A stretch of 64,000 nucleotides of DNA, from contig JACBWW010000008.1 in the NCBI GenBank assembly GCA_020086605.1, forward strand, positions 16,892,720-16,956,719. The letters run 5' to 3'. This document shows, one piece after another, positions 48,682 through 62,660 of the stretch (position 1 is its first letter; each line of letters opens with the position of its first letter). Made by a program: the position numbers and the translations under genes. Source of the DNA: Lanius collurio (lineage: Eukaryota > Chordata > Aves > Passeriformes > Laniidae). The notes beneath the pieces were generated by a model that was given only the letters and a program-made list of their open reading frames with translations, ran no database searches and was not told the DNA's origin.

Positions 48682-49213
48682 TGCCCCAAAGTGCTACAGC
48701 CCCAAATCCTGAGGGTCTTCTGCTGATGCCTTTTCCTGGTCTTAAAATCAAGAGTCAAACACAGTTAGAAGGGAAAAAGAGATTTTACCTTGGTATTTAT
48801 TTTAAGGATTCTTAGGTGCACTGCATCCAGGTCGAATGCACCTCAATGCCCACCGCAATGTACACCCCCAAAAGATCTGGTATAACATTATAGGACTTAC
48901 TAATTAGCACATCTATCAAAAATTCCCCAATGAGAGGCTCAAGTGAGCCCGCCTCCCCAAGGAATCTTCCCCTAGATGGTTCTATCTTAGTGTACTCTGG
49001 AGAGGACCTTGGGGACATTCCGATCCCTAACTATGAAGCTTCTAAAATGTTGAGTCTCCTACCTTGACAAACAAGTCCAAGAATGTAGGCAAAAAGCACT
49101 AAGAATACAGAAGTTGTAAAAAGGTATAAAGGGGTATAAAAGAAAAGGCAAAAAATCATCATGGCATCACTGCAATGATCATCAAGCACTGTCAGATCTG
49201 AGGCTTTACACCC
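48682..49213 (-). mobile_element. ERV LTR or LTR-plus-leader fragment (minus strand)
   Basis: The minus strand shows AATAAA at 48801-48796, followed by an R/U5-like stretch to about 48682. TATAAAA-like sequence lies near 49140. The region resembles an avian ERV seen elsewhere. The candidate ends are marked by the exact 5-bp sequence GTATC at 48677-48681 and 49214-49218. The left end begins TG as expected, but the right end reads TTACACCC rather than ...CA, so the duplication may be a coincidence. The next element, a CR1, begins immediately to the right. Confidence 0.55.
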
Positions 49214-49218
49214 GTATC

Positions 49219-49725
49219 GTTCAGGCAAATCAAAGGAGTCAACAGAGGAAAATGCAGGGTTCTGCACCTGGGGAGGAACAAGCCCAGGCACCAGCACAGG
49301 CTGGGGCTGACCTGCTGAGGGGCAGCTCTGCAGAGAAGGACCTGTGGGTCCCGGTGGACAACAAGCTATCCATGAGCCAGCAGAGTGTCCTGGTGGCCAA
49401 GAAGGCCAGTGGGATCCTTGGGGGCATTAGGGAGAGCATTGCCAGCAGGTGGAGGGAGGTGATCCCATCCCTTTGCTAGGTTTGGCCATTGGCACAAACT
49501 GAAACACAGAGTTCCACCTGTACATGAGGAAGAACTTTACTGTGAGAGTGACAGAGCACTAGAATGGGTTTCCCAGAGAGGTTGTAGAGCCTATTTCCCT
49601 AGAGATACTAAAAAGCCTTGTGGACTTCCTGAGTACTGCACTGTAGGGGACCCTGCTTGAGCAGTAAGGTAGGACTGGATGACTTCCAGTGGTCCCTTCC
49701 AAACTCACCAATGTGTGATTCTATA
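49219..49725 (+). mobile_element. CR1 LINE 3' fragment (sense) with internal deletion
   Basis: It begins just after the RT core ('KCRVLHLG' region, near 49240) and continues through the C-terminal block to about 49480. It then jumps near 49490 to the late block containing CACCTGTACATGAGGAAGAA, and ends ATGTGTGATTCTATAT at about 49725, the CR1 3' tail. The jump omits the roughly 250 bases expected between the two blocks, judged against the CR1 copy at 46840-47240. Confidence 0.88.
49252..49479 (+). pseudogene. CR1 ORF2 C-terminal segment remnant
   Basis: A 75-codon open stretch encodes the cysteine-poor region that follows RT in CR1, including 'LLRGSSAEKDLWVPVDNK', 'LSMSQQSVLVAKKASGILG' and 'SRWREVIPSLC'. 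It is unusually clean for this window, suggesting a younger copy than those at 1-1700 or 34.5 kb. The frame ends at the internal deletion. Confidence 0.85.
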
Positions 49726-52700
49726 TTTAAGCCATCCTGGTTCAGAAGCACTCATCTGGTAGAGACTCACAGAGTGACACCAGCTTTAGCCAACATTTCT
49801 TGGGAAAAGTCTTATTTTTAATCTAGATCATGATATGACAAAATTAACTTTTTTTTTTTTTACCTCTTAAAACTTTTTCTCTGTTCTATAGTTTGTGCAT
49901 AAATATGCATACATTTAATTCTGCTCTGTTGAAGTTATGCAAACTCTTAAATGGAGAGCTTGAGAATTAAAACCTAGACCTCCTGTGGGCTTGACTGGGA
50001 TTACAATAGGGCATAATAATAATAGCAGTTGCCCCAAAATTTTGCTTAGCTCAAAGCTAAACTACTCCTGATTGCCATCTAGTGAACCAGACTAGCAAAA
50101 TCCTATTTTATTACCACTTCCTGTCAGTAAGAACCTAAAGGGATAACATATATACCCCTCTCCATGCAACCACCAAAATCCAGGCATATGAATCTCAACC
50201 TTCTCATCAAGGTGTGAAGAAAAAAAGGGAGAAGAATCAGGGCCATGATCCTCTGCACTACTTATGAAAAAAGCCACAGAGAAGGACAAACATCAGCAAG
50301 CATTTCTATAGGTATATGTGGTGTAGAATGTATTTCCCGTTGTCCAGAACTATATTTAAGGAGAACTGATTGATGTTTTCTCACTGTAGGTGAACACTGT
50401 TGGCATTTAATAAATAACTGTCTTTTTATAGTTGAAAACTCTATGACCTTTAACAGTTCCTTTTGCAGACAATTACTTTCTTTTTCTTTTTGAATATGTC
50501 CCTAAGGAAAGCAGAGTTTTTCATAGAAATTTTAAGGTCAGTCTTACGCCATCACAACTCCTTCACTGATCTTGCACACAGTCAATCATTTCCTTTCACC
50601 ACTGGTTTAAGACACTGCATAGTCTGGGAAAGATTCTTCCCTCTTGTGCATCCATCACCAGGGTTTCTAATTCATTTGTTGAATCATATGGTGAGTTCAG
50701 AATAATGACAATTTAAATGCTTTTAAAATCTTGTTTCTGTGTGATGTGGATTCCAGCCTGTCATTATTGGATAGATTGGGTCACAATAGTTGTAAACAAA
50801 GAGTACAAACAGCTTTTTTTAAAGTTAAAATTCTTAGTTTCTAAAGGAACTGAAGCCAATTCATATGCTGTGACTTGTGTGCTCAGTTACCAGGTTGTCC
50901 TGAAGCACTGCATTCCAAGGTAAATTAGTAGAATTAACAGACCATATTTTATGTTCTAAATAATTTCATAGAATTTACTTTTTTATTTCTCCAAAGAGAT
51001 TAAAAAATATAATATGCAAAACTTTGTTATAGCTTTAGGCAAAGTAACTTCTGTCTCCCAGAATCTGGGCTGATTTTTGTGGCTATTTTCCAGCTTTCGT
51101 TTCTCCTTCTGTACATATTTTTCTACTCAAAATTCCCCCACATATGATTGTTGTGGTGTTTCTGTCACTATTTTTTGCTACTTGAATCTGAAATAGTCAT
51201 GGGGCTGCTCAGTCTAAATAATGGTTTCAAGGAGGGAAGCTGTGATTCATCTTATGCAGTAGTGACAGTTTATAAGATAATGGAATTCATTAAGATAGGT
51301 AAACTCTACTAGTCTTTTACCTTAAATGATGGAAAAGAAATTAACATTTAGAGAATCAGAACCCTGGTCTTTCTGGAGAAATAGGATTAGACACCGTTTT
51401 TCTGCAATTCCACAGTTACACTGTCAGTTGTGCTAAAATTTAACTGACCGATAAAGGGTAAAGTTCTGGTCACAGTGCTGGAGAACTGTTCTCTCAGTAA
51501 CAGGAATGAGTCCAAAATCTGATTGACACCAAAACTAAGTCACCTTAATGTCTTGAAGAGAGTGTAAAAGGTAAGCAGGCAAAAATGGAGATGCAGAATC
51601 GGTAGGAATAGAGTAATAAAATCGTTGTCAGACTTGAAAATATATGGGCTTGGCCACATATAAGCACTGAAAAAAAAAGGTAGATGTTGTTCTGCCAGGT
51701 AGTGACAGTACAACCGGGGTCCTTGCCAGAGACCCTTAGGATGCTTGCTGCTGTTCCTGCCACCAAAGGAAGAGAAATGAAGTGAGGCTCTGCCTATGTG
51801 TGTACTTGAGAAAGACAGCTTTGCCAGTACTCTGGGTAGACACAGGGTGACTCTATTAAGCTCTTTCTGAAGACAGCTGAATCCTTTGAAATCAAGGGCT
51901 TAATTTGAATGGGTGTGATCCATTGTGATTAGGGATGAGCCTGAAACTCTTGGGTAGATTTCAGGACAGGAATAAGAAGAAATAGACATTTGATGAATCC
52001 CTAAAAATAAACTAAAAATACTTTCAGATATGGTTGAAGGCAGGCTTAGAAAGGCAAAGGGGAATTACTTCTAACAGCTTGTGCTAGAGGCCAGCAAAAA
52101 GTACATATAACTGGCAAATGCCTTTGGGATGAGGCTGTCACTGAAATTACTCATGAACACTTCCAGAGACTGATTTAGATTATCTTCTGGCCAAAGATTT
52201 CAGACCTGCCAGGGTTACTCAGACTTGTACAGTGTTTCAGCCTCATGTAAATGCCTCTGGGTGTGAACTAAGCAATTTGTGGTTTGCATTCTGATCAGAG
52301 GGAGGGAGGACTTGGAAAAAGACACCTTGAGCAAAGATCACTGTTGATGTGCCCCAGCTCAAGCATAGCTGGTTTAAATCTCTTTATGAAAAAGCTGAAG
52401 ATCAGATGGGCAAGGTAAAGGTTGTCTTAGTAATTTACAGTTACAAACATAATGGCTGCTATTTGTGCCACTTGGATTTTCAACTACTAGCAGCCACTCT
52501 ACAGCATCCATTTGTTATACAGAGGAAAAAAGTTGGTTAGTCTGTTTTTGAGTGCAGCTTCACAGCCCAAGGACAAGAAAAAAAACGACTGTGCTTTCTA
52601 GCAGCACAGGGAGAAAAGGCCTCTCAAAAATGCAAACCAGCAGGAAGCCAAATGTGCACAAGGGAAAGAACATGGAAAGGATCTGGCTGTCCTTCGGCTT

Positions 52701-55700
52701 CTGCTTGAAGCCTAGTGAAAGAAGCAGAGCTGCTCAGCAGGTATAAGCAGCATTATCCTGTTCTCTTCAGGGAAGGTAGAGCCATTTTTCACAATCTCAA
52801 AGTGAAAATATGTTTGTGCTTTTCTCCTTGGCTGGTGTTTTGTTTACAGTCATACCAACTTTGAGGTAGTTAGCACTTGCTTTCCCTCATAGTACTAGGA
52901 AAATGCCTGCTCTGGCTTTGATTCATTCATACTCACCACTGAGAGGATTCCTGGTTTCTACTGTAAAATAGTAATGTTTATGTGTGTGCCAGATTCTACT
53001 GGGGTATAAGATGAAATGATTTTACTCGATAAAATAAAAACAATTTGCTAAGGCATTGAACTGATTCATGTCAGAGTGGTTTGGGTAACATTCCTGCTTC
53101 TACAAATTATTGTAAGTGCCTTTGGTTTATAATATAAATAGAAGAACAACTTTATGTTAAAAATTAAAGCATTTCCTTTTCTGAAGGGAGTGCTGCATCT
53201 TACACAAATTAAACATCCATGTTTCCATTGTAGATGTGCTTTTGGAAAAGTCTCAATGCAATTATGAATCTTAAATTCACACTAAAGCTATGACCTGTAG
53301 TTTAAAGACAGTTGCTTACTTTAAATGCAGTAGAGAATCACAGAAATGACTCTTGCAAATGAAATAAAGTCAGATTCTGTTTCCAAGATTTGCTCAGCTG
53401 ACAGAGGAGGCACTCAGGACCTTTTGGGATTAAACGCTTTTTCAGACCAGGCTGGATAGTTTCCCTTTCTCTTTTCATGTAGGTGAAATTACTGAAAATC
53501 ATAGAAAATCATACAAATCAATTCAGTGAATGAACATTTACCCAGAATGAACTTTTTTCCCCCAGATTTTTTTTCTCCTTGATTTCCCTCTCCCAAGGGT
53601 GCCAGCTCTTTTCATATCACCTACAACTTTCCTGTTGCAGCTCTCCTTTGTTCTCTCTGCATCCCCAACTTAATTTCTTGTTCAGTACCTTCAAGGGTCC
53701 CTTTCTTCCCACAGATCACCAACTTTCACAAATCTTGAGTGGACATAATGTCATTGAGACTTCACCTCTAACTCTCAAATTTGAATTAAATTGGCCAACA
53801 GATTAAAAAGCTGTTAGGGACAACTGGGAAATAATTTTATAAGCCTTAGTTTCTTAGGCAGCAAGCTAGAAGGTAGCAATATATCAAAGACAGATGATTG
53901 ATCTATGTATGAGGATATAACAAATTATTATGAATAATGCAAATAAATCAGCAGATAGTTATACTTCTTAAGAGCTGGTGCCAATAGATGGAAACAAAAT
54001 TTTACATAGCCAAGCACATTTGAAGGCAAATCGAGGCAAAATCAGATGGTTACAATTAGTGGGAGAGAAACTGCTTTTAATGTATATCACTGAATGTCAT
54101 CTACAATATTGTGATTAGTGTTTTTCTCTTCATAAAGGCAGTGCTATCAGATAAATATTAGAATTTAAGGATATCCTTTGTAAAAGAAGGTTAAATACAT
54201 AGAAGTTGGGCATGTAACTTTTCTAGAATGAAAAGTACTCTGAGCAATCTAAATAAGCATGAAAATGGAACTATAATAATAAATATTGTATAAATACTAG
54301 TAACATTTGATTCACCAGTTCTGCTCCATGTGGGCTAAATCCCCATATGATGAGATAGTCAGAAAATACAATTCTGAAATGCAAATTTTGAAGCGACTAT
54401 GATCAGTGTCTTCTGAATGCTTGCATAATGCTTTCATAAGTTATAAAATTTTACTCAGTAATTCCTGCAGAGAATTTATTTTCCATCCTAGGTATTTGAA
54501 AACTATCAAATTTAATCATTTGTGGCTGAGTTGTAGCATATTGTTCAGAAGGACATTCAATTCAAAGCTCATGACTAGTGAACCACATCACTTGTGTTCC
54601 AATGACTTGTTACAGTCATCATTAAGAATTTGGATTGCATTTGCAATTTTTTTTAGAATTCCAAACTTCATTTTTAGTCATGGGTTCTTATTTGTTTGCC
54701 AGTTTAAAAAGTTGTCTAAAGTTGGGCACATGAGCAGTTACTGAGAATCTGTTCACATTGTCTCCTGATCTTTAGGCACTGGTTTCACCAAGATGGTTTT
54801 ATAATCCAGGTGGTTTGAGCTGTGCTTAACAGAAGATACAAAAGATTAAGCCAATAAAGAGAATTTCCTTCTTAGAGTTCCACAGAGTCAAATTCTGCAG
54901 TTGTCCTTACATGTTATGTTGTATGTGCAAAAAAACCCCGTCCAGCTTTAAATTCAAATCAAACTCTGAGTTTTATGGCTAGTGGTTACAGTTTTCACAT
55001 AAGAGCCTACCTTAGTATAGAAACATACAACATGTTCACCAGTAGGATCTTATTCTTATGGAATTACTGACATGTAGGAAAATTGCTTTAATATAATTTT
55101 AAACAAATACTAGGAAGAACTTTCTATGCCTACTTGAGACTGATTTTTTAAAAAATTCATCTACAATAGTGAATTTTTTATGTTCTGCTTCTGAGAGCAT
55201 TGATATACTCAAGAAGTGCTGTACAAATACTGAAAAAAGGTGTAATTTTTAAAACATATGTGTGTCAATATTTTTTGGAAGCAAACATTAACGACATTGC
55301 AGTGAGAAGTTCTAGATTCAGATAGTACTGTTTAATTACAGAATTTGCTTAAGCAGTACTGTTTAAAAAGAAGAGCATATTTGTAAGGCAACAACAAAAC
55401 AAAGGAAAGACTACCCACTGCATCTTCCTTTTATTATACACTGTAGCTAGATGTTTCATCTACAACTAAACTTAAAATGAAAATAGTGATTCCAAGGATC
55501 AGAGTTACCAGGGAGCTGGGATAAAGGATGTCTGTTTGGGTTTTGTTCTTGTGGAGTTAAGGATGGCATCACATTCTGCATAAAAAGAAAAGGTGTTATT
55601 AAGATAGATCAAGTTAAGATATTTTATCCTACTTCTGATTCTATAAGCCAAAGAGTTAGTTTCTATGTGACATACAGGGGTGGTTTTGTGTCAGTCAGTC

Positions 55701-56387
55701 ATAGTAAATGTAAGTGCTTTTAAAAGCCGTTACCAAAAATGTGCAGATGTTTACACAGAGTTTTGTTTTTCCAACACACAAGAACAGAGTCATTAGGTTG
55801 ATCAAAATACTCTTTCCTCAGATTCAATACATCCTGACCTAGTTAAGTTTCACAGTTAATCAAAACACCTCTTTCATGCAGTGAAATAAGTTAAACGAGA
55901 AAGTAAAAAAAATCCATCTGGGAGAATAAAGCAGCAAATCTGCACAGTTCCCATTGAAGTGGAAAGTGTAATAAAGCCAGTGAACTTCAAATCTTATAGT
56001 TAATTTTATGAAAGTGCATCTACAATAAACATCTTAATTGTGGGGGCTTTTTAGAGCAAATGTCGTGACATAGATATTTTAAAAAGTGGAGGTATAATGT
56101 CTTTTGCAAAAAATACAGTTATATAGCAGTCTCTTTGTATAAAAAACTAATCTTCTGTGAATTGCTCTGTCATTTATAGAAAAAAACCCCAAACACTAAA
56201 GACTAAAGTAATAGGTTCCTCCTACTCACAAGATGTTTAATGTAATCCTAAACTTAATGTTGTCTGCTTAGGGGGAAGAGCCATAAGTAGACAAAAACAA
56301 AAAAAAAAACCCCAAACCTAATAAACCAAACAAAAAACCCCAGAACAAACATGTGAAAATGGAGTAAATATACTAAACCAATGATAA
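49726..56387. other. Unassigned AT-rich DNA
   Basis: About 6.7 kb with no recognisable gene or transposon. It contains a T-run near 49848-49861 and an A/C-rich low-complexity stretch at about 56294-56343. The longest open frame (112 codons, 54406-54744) has no recognisable domain. Confidence 0.5.
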
Positions 56388-56775
56388 ACCAAGATAAAAC
56401 TACAGGCCAATCAGTCTCACCTCTGTGCCAGGCAAGATCATAGGGCAGATTCTCCTGGAAACTCTGTTAAGGTACATGGACAACCTGGAAGTGATGGGTG
56501 ACAGCCAACAGGGGTTTGCTAAAGGCAAACTATACCTGGTGGCCTTGCATGTGGCAGAGTTTCATTGGGATGGACAAGGGAAGAGTGACTGACATCAGTC
56601 ACCTGAACTTGCACAAAGCCTTTGACACTGCCCTGCATGGCAGTCTTGTCTCTAAACTGAAGAAATGTGAATCAGATAGATGGGCCACTAGGTGTATAAG
56701 GAATTGGTAGAATGGTCACAATCAAAAATTTCTATCAAATGGGAAGGTTGCATCCTCAAGGTGGTTACACTTTTT
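56388..56775 (+). mobile_element. CR1 LINE internal fragment (sense)
   Basis: This segment covers only the front of RT: 'RPISLTSVPGK' near 56400, 'LLRYMDN', 'QQGFAKGK' near 56510, then in a second frame 'KAFDTALHGSLVSKL' near 56615, and the start of the following block to about 56775. Both the CR1 3' end and the 5' part are missing. It ends without an ATTCTATG tail, so it was probably truncated by deletion after insertion. Confidence 0.85.
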
Positions 56776-59700
56776 GGCATTATTTCAGGTATACTTGTAT
56801 TGCTAGTATCACCTAGAAAGATACTCTGTGAATGCAAGAAAACTATTAATTGTTTCCAAGAAATTTGTAAAGAAATATTAATGAGAACTTCTGCATCAAA
56901 AATATGTGGCATTTAATTTGATTTCTGTCTGAAGCACACTAATATAATTGATGTAATTCAACCTTGAAGAGTAGACATTGACAATTAAAGGTAATACTTT
57001 TTTTAAAGACAAATACTGTTGCTTCTCTGTTTTGTGTCATCCTAAAAACAATAAAAAGTCATTGAAATGGTTTTCTTTTGTATAATTTGCTGCAAAAATG
57101 ACTATGTCAATAATTTTTTAAATTAAAAGATGCTATTTTCCACAATAAAGGAGTATTTTTGTCTCTGATTTTGGTTTTATAAGGAAGAAAATAGCAGAGC
57201 CTGGTTCCTTAAATGTACACACCATTTTCCTTGCATTTTTTTTCCAGTGCCTGTCTCCCATCACAGCTGTGATCTCCTCTCCAGGAAAAGCCAGCATTTG
57301 CTGAAGTTCATGTGGGGATGACGCAGGAAGGTGTTCTGATGAGCCAGGCAATACTTATTAGTTGAGTGGCCATCAGTGCCTGCCAAGTGTGTGCCACTAC
57401 TTGTTTTACAACCTTTTCCACCCTGAAATACAGATTTGGATCTTCCTTTTTTGCGCAGGTACTGTTTTTCACAGAATAAATGTGAAGTCAATAATTTCAG
57501 AAATCTTTCTGTACTCTCAAATTAACTTGAAATGGTCAATTACTGCAGAAAACAGCAAAGAGAGAGTCAGATAAAGCCATGCAAGAGGTGTGATCACAAA
57601 CTGGATTAATTTAGAAATCCAGATTGAAAAGTTGTACTGCCAAGCTGTATGCTAATGGCATTGTTATTTGTACATACTTTTTTTTTTGGCAGTTTTGATA
57701 GCATTGTATCTTAGTTGATACACAATGAGGAATTAACTTTTAGATAATTTTAATCAACTAGCTTTTTTTTTTTTTTTGTACTCTAAACTACTACTGCTTT
57801 TTAGAGCTTCATCAGTTTTCAGCTTGTAATGACATTTTCCACTATTGTTGCAGTATTCAGAGCTGAATGCTAGAGGTTAGGATTAAACCCGAGGTACATA
57901 CATTTTCTTTTTAATTCTGGGAAAGTAAAATAATGTTTTAACTGAGTCTTTCCAGGAATTTGATTCAAAAAGTCAAGGTTAAATATATGGTATGCAGAAA
58001 CAACAGCTGTGATTCAAACTTTTTTTGGTTAAATTCACCTTTAATTTTGGAAGCACCAATTATTCCATTGTACCTGAGAAAGCATAAGAAAACACAGCTG
58101 TAAGTACCAGTAAATTAAGCTTTATTGTAAAGCATTGTATTTTAAAGACCACTCTGACTCATGATGATTTCTAGCAAATGTGTTGCTAATTCAGTGCAGT
58201 AAAGTGGCATGAAGTTTTGAGAGACGATTAACCCTAGTGCAGTGACCCAAAAACCACAGCAGTGTTAAAAGCAGAATGAAAAGTTTTCTTACTGTATTTG
58301 CTAAAGCAGTTCTCTTCTGTCTGTGCATCACAGAAAGAGAGATCCTGTGGCTACAACAGAAAGCAAGGAGGGAGTTTGTAGATGAAAGACAAAACTTCAG
58401 AAAACCTTTCTAGTTAGTAGTATGTATAAAGATGCTGTTGAGGGTGAGCTTGTCTGGGTTCACTTTTATTTATTTTTTCAAAATCTCTGTTGTTCTGTGT
58501 TTCTTTGTGAAATGGCTCATCCACCACTCTCACACAGAGAGAAACTTGCTGAATAGGGTGGGTTATGTATGAAGACTGAGGTGACAGCATGACTGGAATG
58601 GCATAGTCAGCCACTTTCAGGGTGTAATTCTGCACTGATTTTCTGAGTTCTGCATTCTCCCTCACCAGCACTATATTTGTTCCTTGGTCCAGTGCTGAGA
58701 TCTAGATCCTCAGTGGGGACTGAGTTTAGGAGACAATGTTATTGCATATAGTAAACTCAAAACTTGGGGCTAACATCTACAAATATGCTGGTGTGTTTAC
58801 ATATGTGTAGATGTGTCTGTAGGGGAGTAGTTATTTCTACAGGAAGACAGGTGGATTGTATGTAGCAGGAAACAAGGTAAGTTTGGATCCTCTGAGTAGT
58901 GAACAGGGAAATGAAACTGTGTGCTTTCCTTTGGAAGTAGTTCATCTAATTAGTTCCTATGGTTGTTTGCAAACAAGCAAGAGACTTGATGAACCCAAAT
59001 GTATTTAGTCCCTCTTTAGCCTTGGATACTTTTTCAAAGTGTGGACTATTTTGTTTCCCTGTGTTTTGCAGCCATTCTCAATGAATAACTGAGCCCTGGC
59101 ATGCTAAAATCATGGATGAGTGGATGATACTGGCCCTCCTAAATTAAATTTCTTTCTGTAGGGTGGGATTATATGTGGATGAGATTTTGCAGTGGAGCTG
59201 CCACTTTCAGCAAGGTAGCTTATTAATCAACTCCTTACTGCACGTGGCTTTGTCTGAACATTGCTGTCAAACCAGCCTCGTACCCTGAGAGAAGACTTGA
59301 CATGAGCAAGCCACCACTGTGCCAAGCTGCTGTGACAGATACCCTGAATCTGCTACATGCAAACACCATCTTTTCTGACTTATTTCTCACTAAGAATAAG
59401 TGGATCATACAAAGTAGTAGTCATTGCTTAAAACACACTTGCTGATGTTCTGCATGGCTAGCTATAAACTTTGAAGAAGGAGCTATTCACACTTGGATGA
59501 TTGTTATCTAAAAACTGCAAAATGTCAAGTTGAGCTGTAGAGACACTGCATAGGGATCAGCTGTTTGCTACAGCTTTGATGTTGTATCAGCTGGTAAAGG
59601 TTTGACATGCCCATGGTAGCTAAGTACAGGGAAGTAATTCATTAAGTTAAAAGCTGTGGTACTTAACTGCCCATGCAGTTTTGTAATTAACTGAAGAATC

Positions 59701-62660
59701 CAGCTATCATTCTAATGGTTCTTCCCTTTTCTAATAAAGTGTCCTTTGCTGTCATGCTTTTGTTCTGTCGATCATCCACACTGAAGTACAATTAGCCTAG
59801 TGTGGCTAGAGTCCCAAGGGACTTAAGTCCCTGGTAGTCTGTCACCTGGCCAGCCCAAAGCCAGACCATGAAGGAAAAGATGCTATCTCATGCTCTGCTG
59901 CCAGAAAAGATCCATATAAACAGTCATGACACAAGTCAGGTGACAAAGCAAAGGAACCACTGCTTTCCTTGTTGCCCTTCCTTTTCTCTGGTTTGGTTCT
60001 GAATTTCACTTGCTATTCCTTTCCTTGCATCTTATGTCCTTATGCTTTCCTCAACACAGTAACCCTTCAGCCATACGGAAGTGCTGCTGTGTATGAAAGT
60101 TGCTTCTCCTCTTGGGCAGGGTCACCAGTGAGTCAAACATCTTGTGTGGGTGGGTGCATGATGGGGTGGAGGAAGTATGTCACCTGGTATTTCCAGTGGA
60201 GGTTTAAAGATACTGCCTTCCAATTCAAATGTGACATTAAAAAGACACTGCAGTAGGAAACTTTCCATAGTCAAAAGCAACTCTATTAAAACGAAATTAT
60301 CTTTTCTGAAAAAAATGCAGCCAACACAACTGAATGAAAAAAATAAAATTCCCTATGAAGGTGGCAGAGCGTGGAAGTTAAGAACATTCAGCCCAGTCAG
60401 TCTGGAATACTGTAAAGAGCATTTAGTAAAGTTTATGGACTACATGACATTTCACTGGTATTATTTCGGGTTACACACTGATCTGAAGACAATCATTGCT
60501 TTTTCAGATTTCTCATAAAAAGAGTTACAGCCTAATTTATTCCTCAATTGATTTTGATATAGATGGAAAAAAAATAGCTGTGAATGCCTGTGTGAAAGAC
60601 TTTTTGTGGTGAGGTCAGGTTTGTTCTCTAATCACCCTTCCATTTTTGTAGAGATTTGCCCTAGAGGCTGGCTTGCTCTCCATGCTTGTGTGAGTTACCT
60701 TTTAACACTGATGAGGTGCATCTCTAGTTATTTCCTGAACTGTTTATTCTTTTGGTTTGGGGCTGTTTTAACATGAAAAAGGGCCATGTAAGCTTTTGAT
60801 TTGAGCTGAGTCAAAGTACTAATCTCCAAGCCTAGTGAAAGCCAATCAGTCAGATTATGGTAAACAACTACAGACAACTGTTGAACCTAACTATGAGTCA
60901 TTACAAAAGCAGTGTGAGGAGGTGATTGATTGGTCACTATTGCCTCCAGAGGCAGCAGCTACGAAAAAAATGCTACACAGAGGCATGAAGCAGAGATGTC
61001 AGTGAATATAGAAAATGTGTGTTCCTTCAAGGCCTCTCGTTTTTCTTCTAATACTGTCTAGACATCACCACGTCTGAACTGACTGAGGTCAGGAAAAAAT
61101 TTCTAGACTTCACACAAATGGTATCTCTTATAATGTTGGTTTTGATGATCCTTTTCAGAAAGATGCTCTAGCCTAATTCTGCTTGTGCAGATGGCTCCCA
61201 GCAGTTCTGTAAAGAGTATCTGTCCATGATCTGACCCTTCTGGACAAGTCTTGCCTTGTCACAGGCATTAGCTGATGTAATCACTTACAGATACTTACTT
61301 GTCCCTCTTTTGATCTTCCCTTTAGCCTCTCCTCCAAGGCTTTGCACACAACAGTTTTGAAAGTTTATATAAATGCTTTCCATCAAATCCTGGTTAAATT
61401 CCAACAGTAAAACACTCTTCAACAGAAACAGTATCACAGCCCTTGTAAGGAAGTAATTTGTGATTCAGATTTCATAGTTGTACTAGGAAATGCTCTGGAT
61501 CTTCATGTGCTTCATCTTTTTAAGAGTCAGCTTCAAAGCTGTTCTTGAATCAGGACTTTTTTCTTAGTAAATATCTGGTGGGAGTTAATGATAAGTTCAT
61601 TTAAAAACATTTTATTTCTGCTACAGTACTTCGGGAATAGAGTTTCTGTGTTGGCATTAACACTCATAATCAGGAAGACTGAGAACCAATCTAATCCTTG
61701 GCATTTCTGAGGCATATTTGAGTGATCAAAAGGGATTTGCAGAGATTATGGTTTCTTTGTGCCATGCAAATCATGTAAATTAAATGAATTAGGAAACACA
61801 GCAACTCAAGTAAGACTAGCAGTGAGTCTGTGGAATTAAGATCCAGATATTTAGACGGCCATCAGGAGAAGACCCTGCAGCAGAAACAGTGCTATTATGA
61901 GGAGGAGCAAGCTCCTGATCATTGATTCAGACTACTCTGGACTAGACTGTGGTCCTTGTACACCTGTAAGTCAGGACAAGCTAATACTAGTAACTCTTCG
62001 CCGTCAGGGACTTAGTCCAGTGGCCCTTGCTTACCAGCAAAGTATGAAATAGATATTGACTTCAAGCCAGACACAAGAAGATACTGTTCTATCCCCAGGG
62101 AGGACTCAAGATAATGTCCTTACTCTGTGAGTACCATGTCCTTTCAAGATGCTTAACTGCAGCCACTGTGATACAGAACATTTAACACTGCATTATAATT
62201 TAATTTCTAATGCCTATAGAGCTGATAAAACCCCAGTAATCCAAGTGTTAGTGGCCTTTGATTTGCCATATGAATTAATGAGCTGAGTCATGAATTCAGT
62301 TTTGGATCCAAAACCCCTTGAGATTTCTGACCTTTTGATCAGTCTTGATCCCATTCTCAGCACCATAATTTGTATCAACCTTGTAATTAATCTATGACTA
62401 ATTTATTTCTCTACATTTATACCTAATCACAACTTACAGATAGTATTTGAATAAAAAAATTAAAGCAGTTGACTTGACTTTCAAGGCTTCACATCTCAAA
62501 AGATAAAAGACTGGAGGTTCAGGGCTGTATTACAGTAAAAAATTGCTGGACTGTAGATTACAGGCCTTGCTACAACAGACATGACTCTATATGGTCCTTT
62601 ACATACATTTTTGTAGGAATATCATGAAACCATGCAGGTTTCTCACCTAGAGTATGCCCA
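56776..62660. other. Unassigned AT-rich DNA
   Basis: About 5.9 kb with no recognisable gene or transposon. It contains a 15-base T-run at 57763-57777. Two overlapping open frames near 59969-60518 (95 and 113 codons) have no recognisable domains. Confidence 0.5.
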
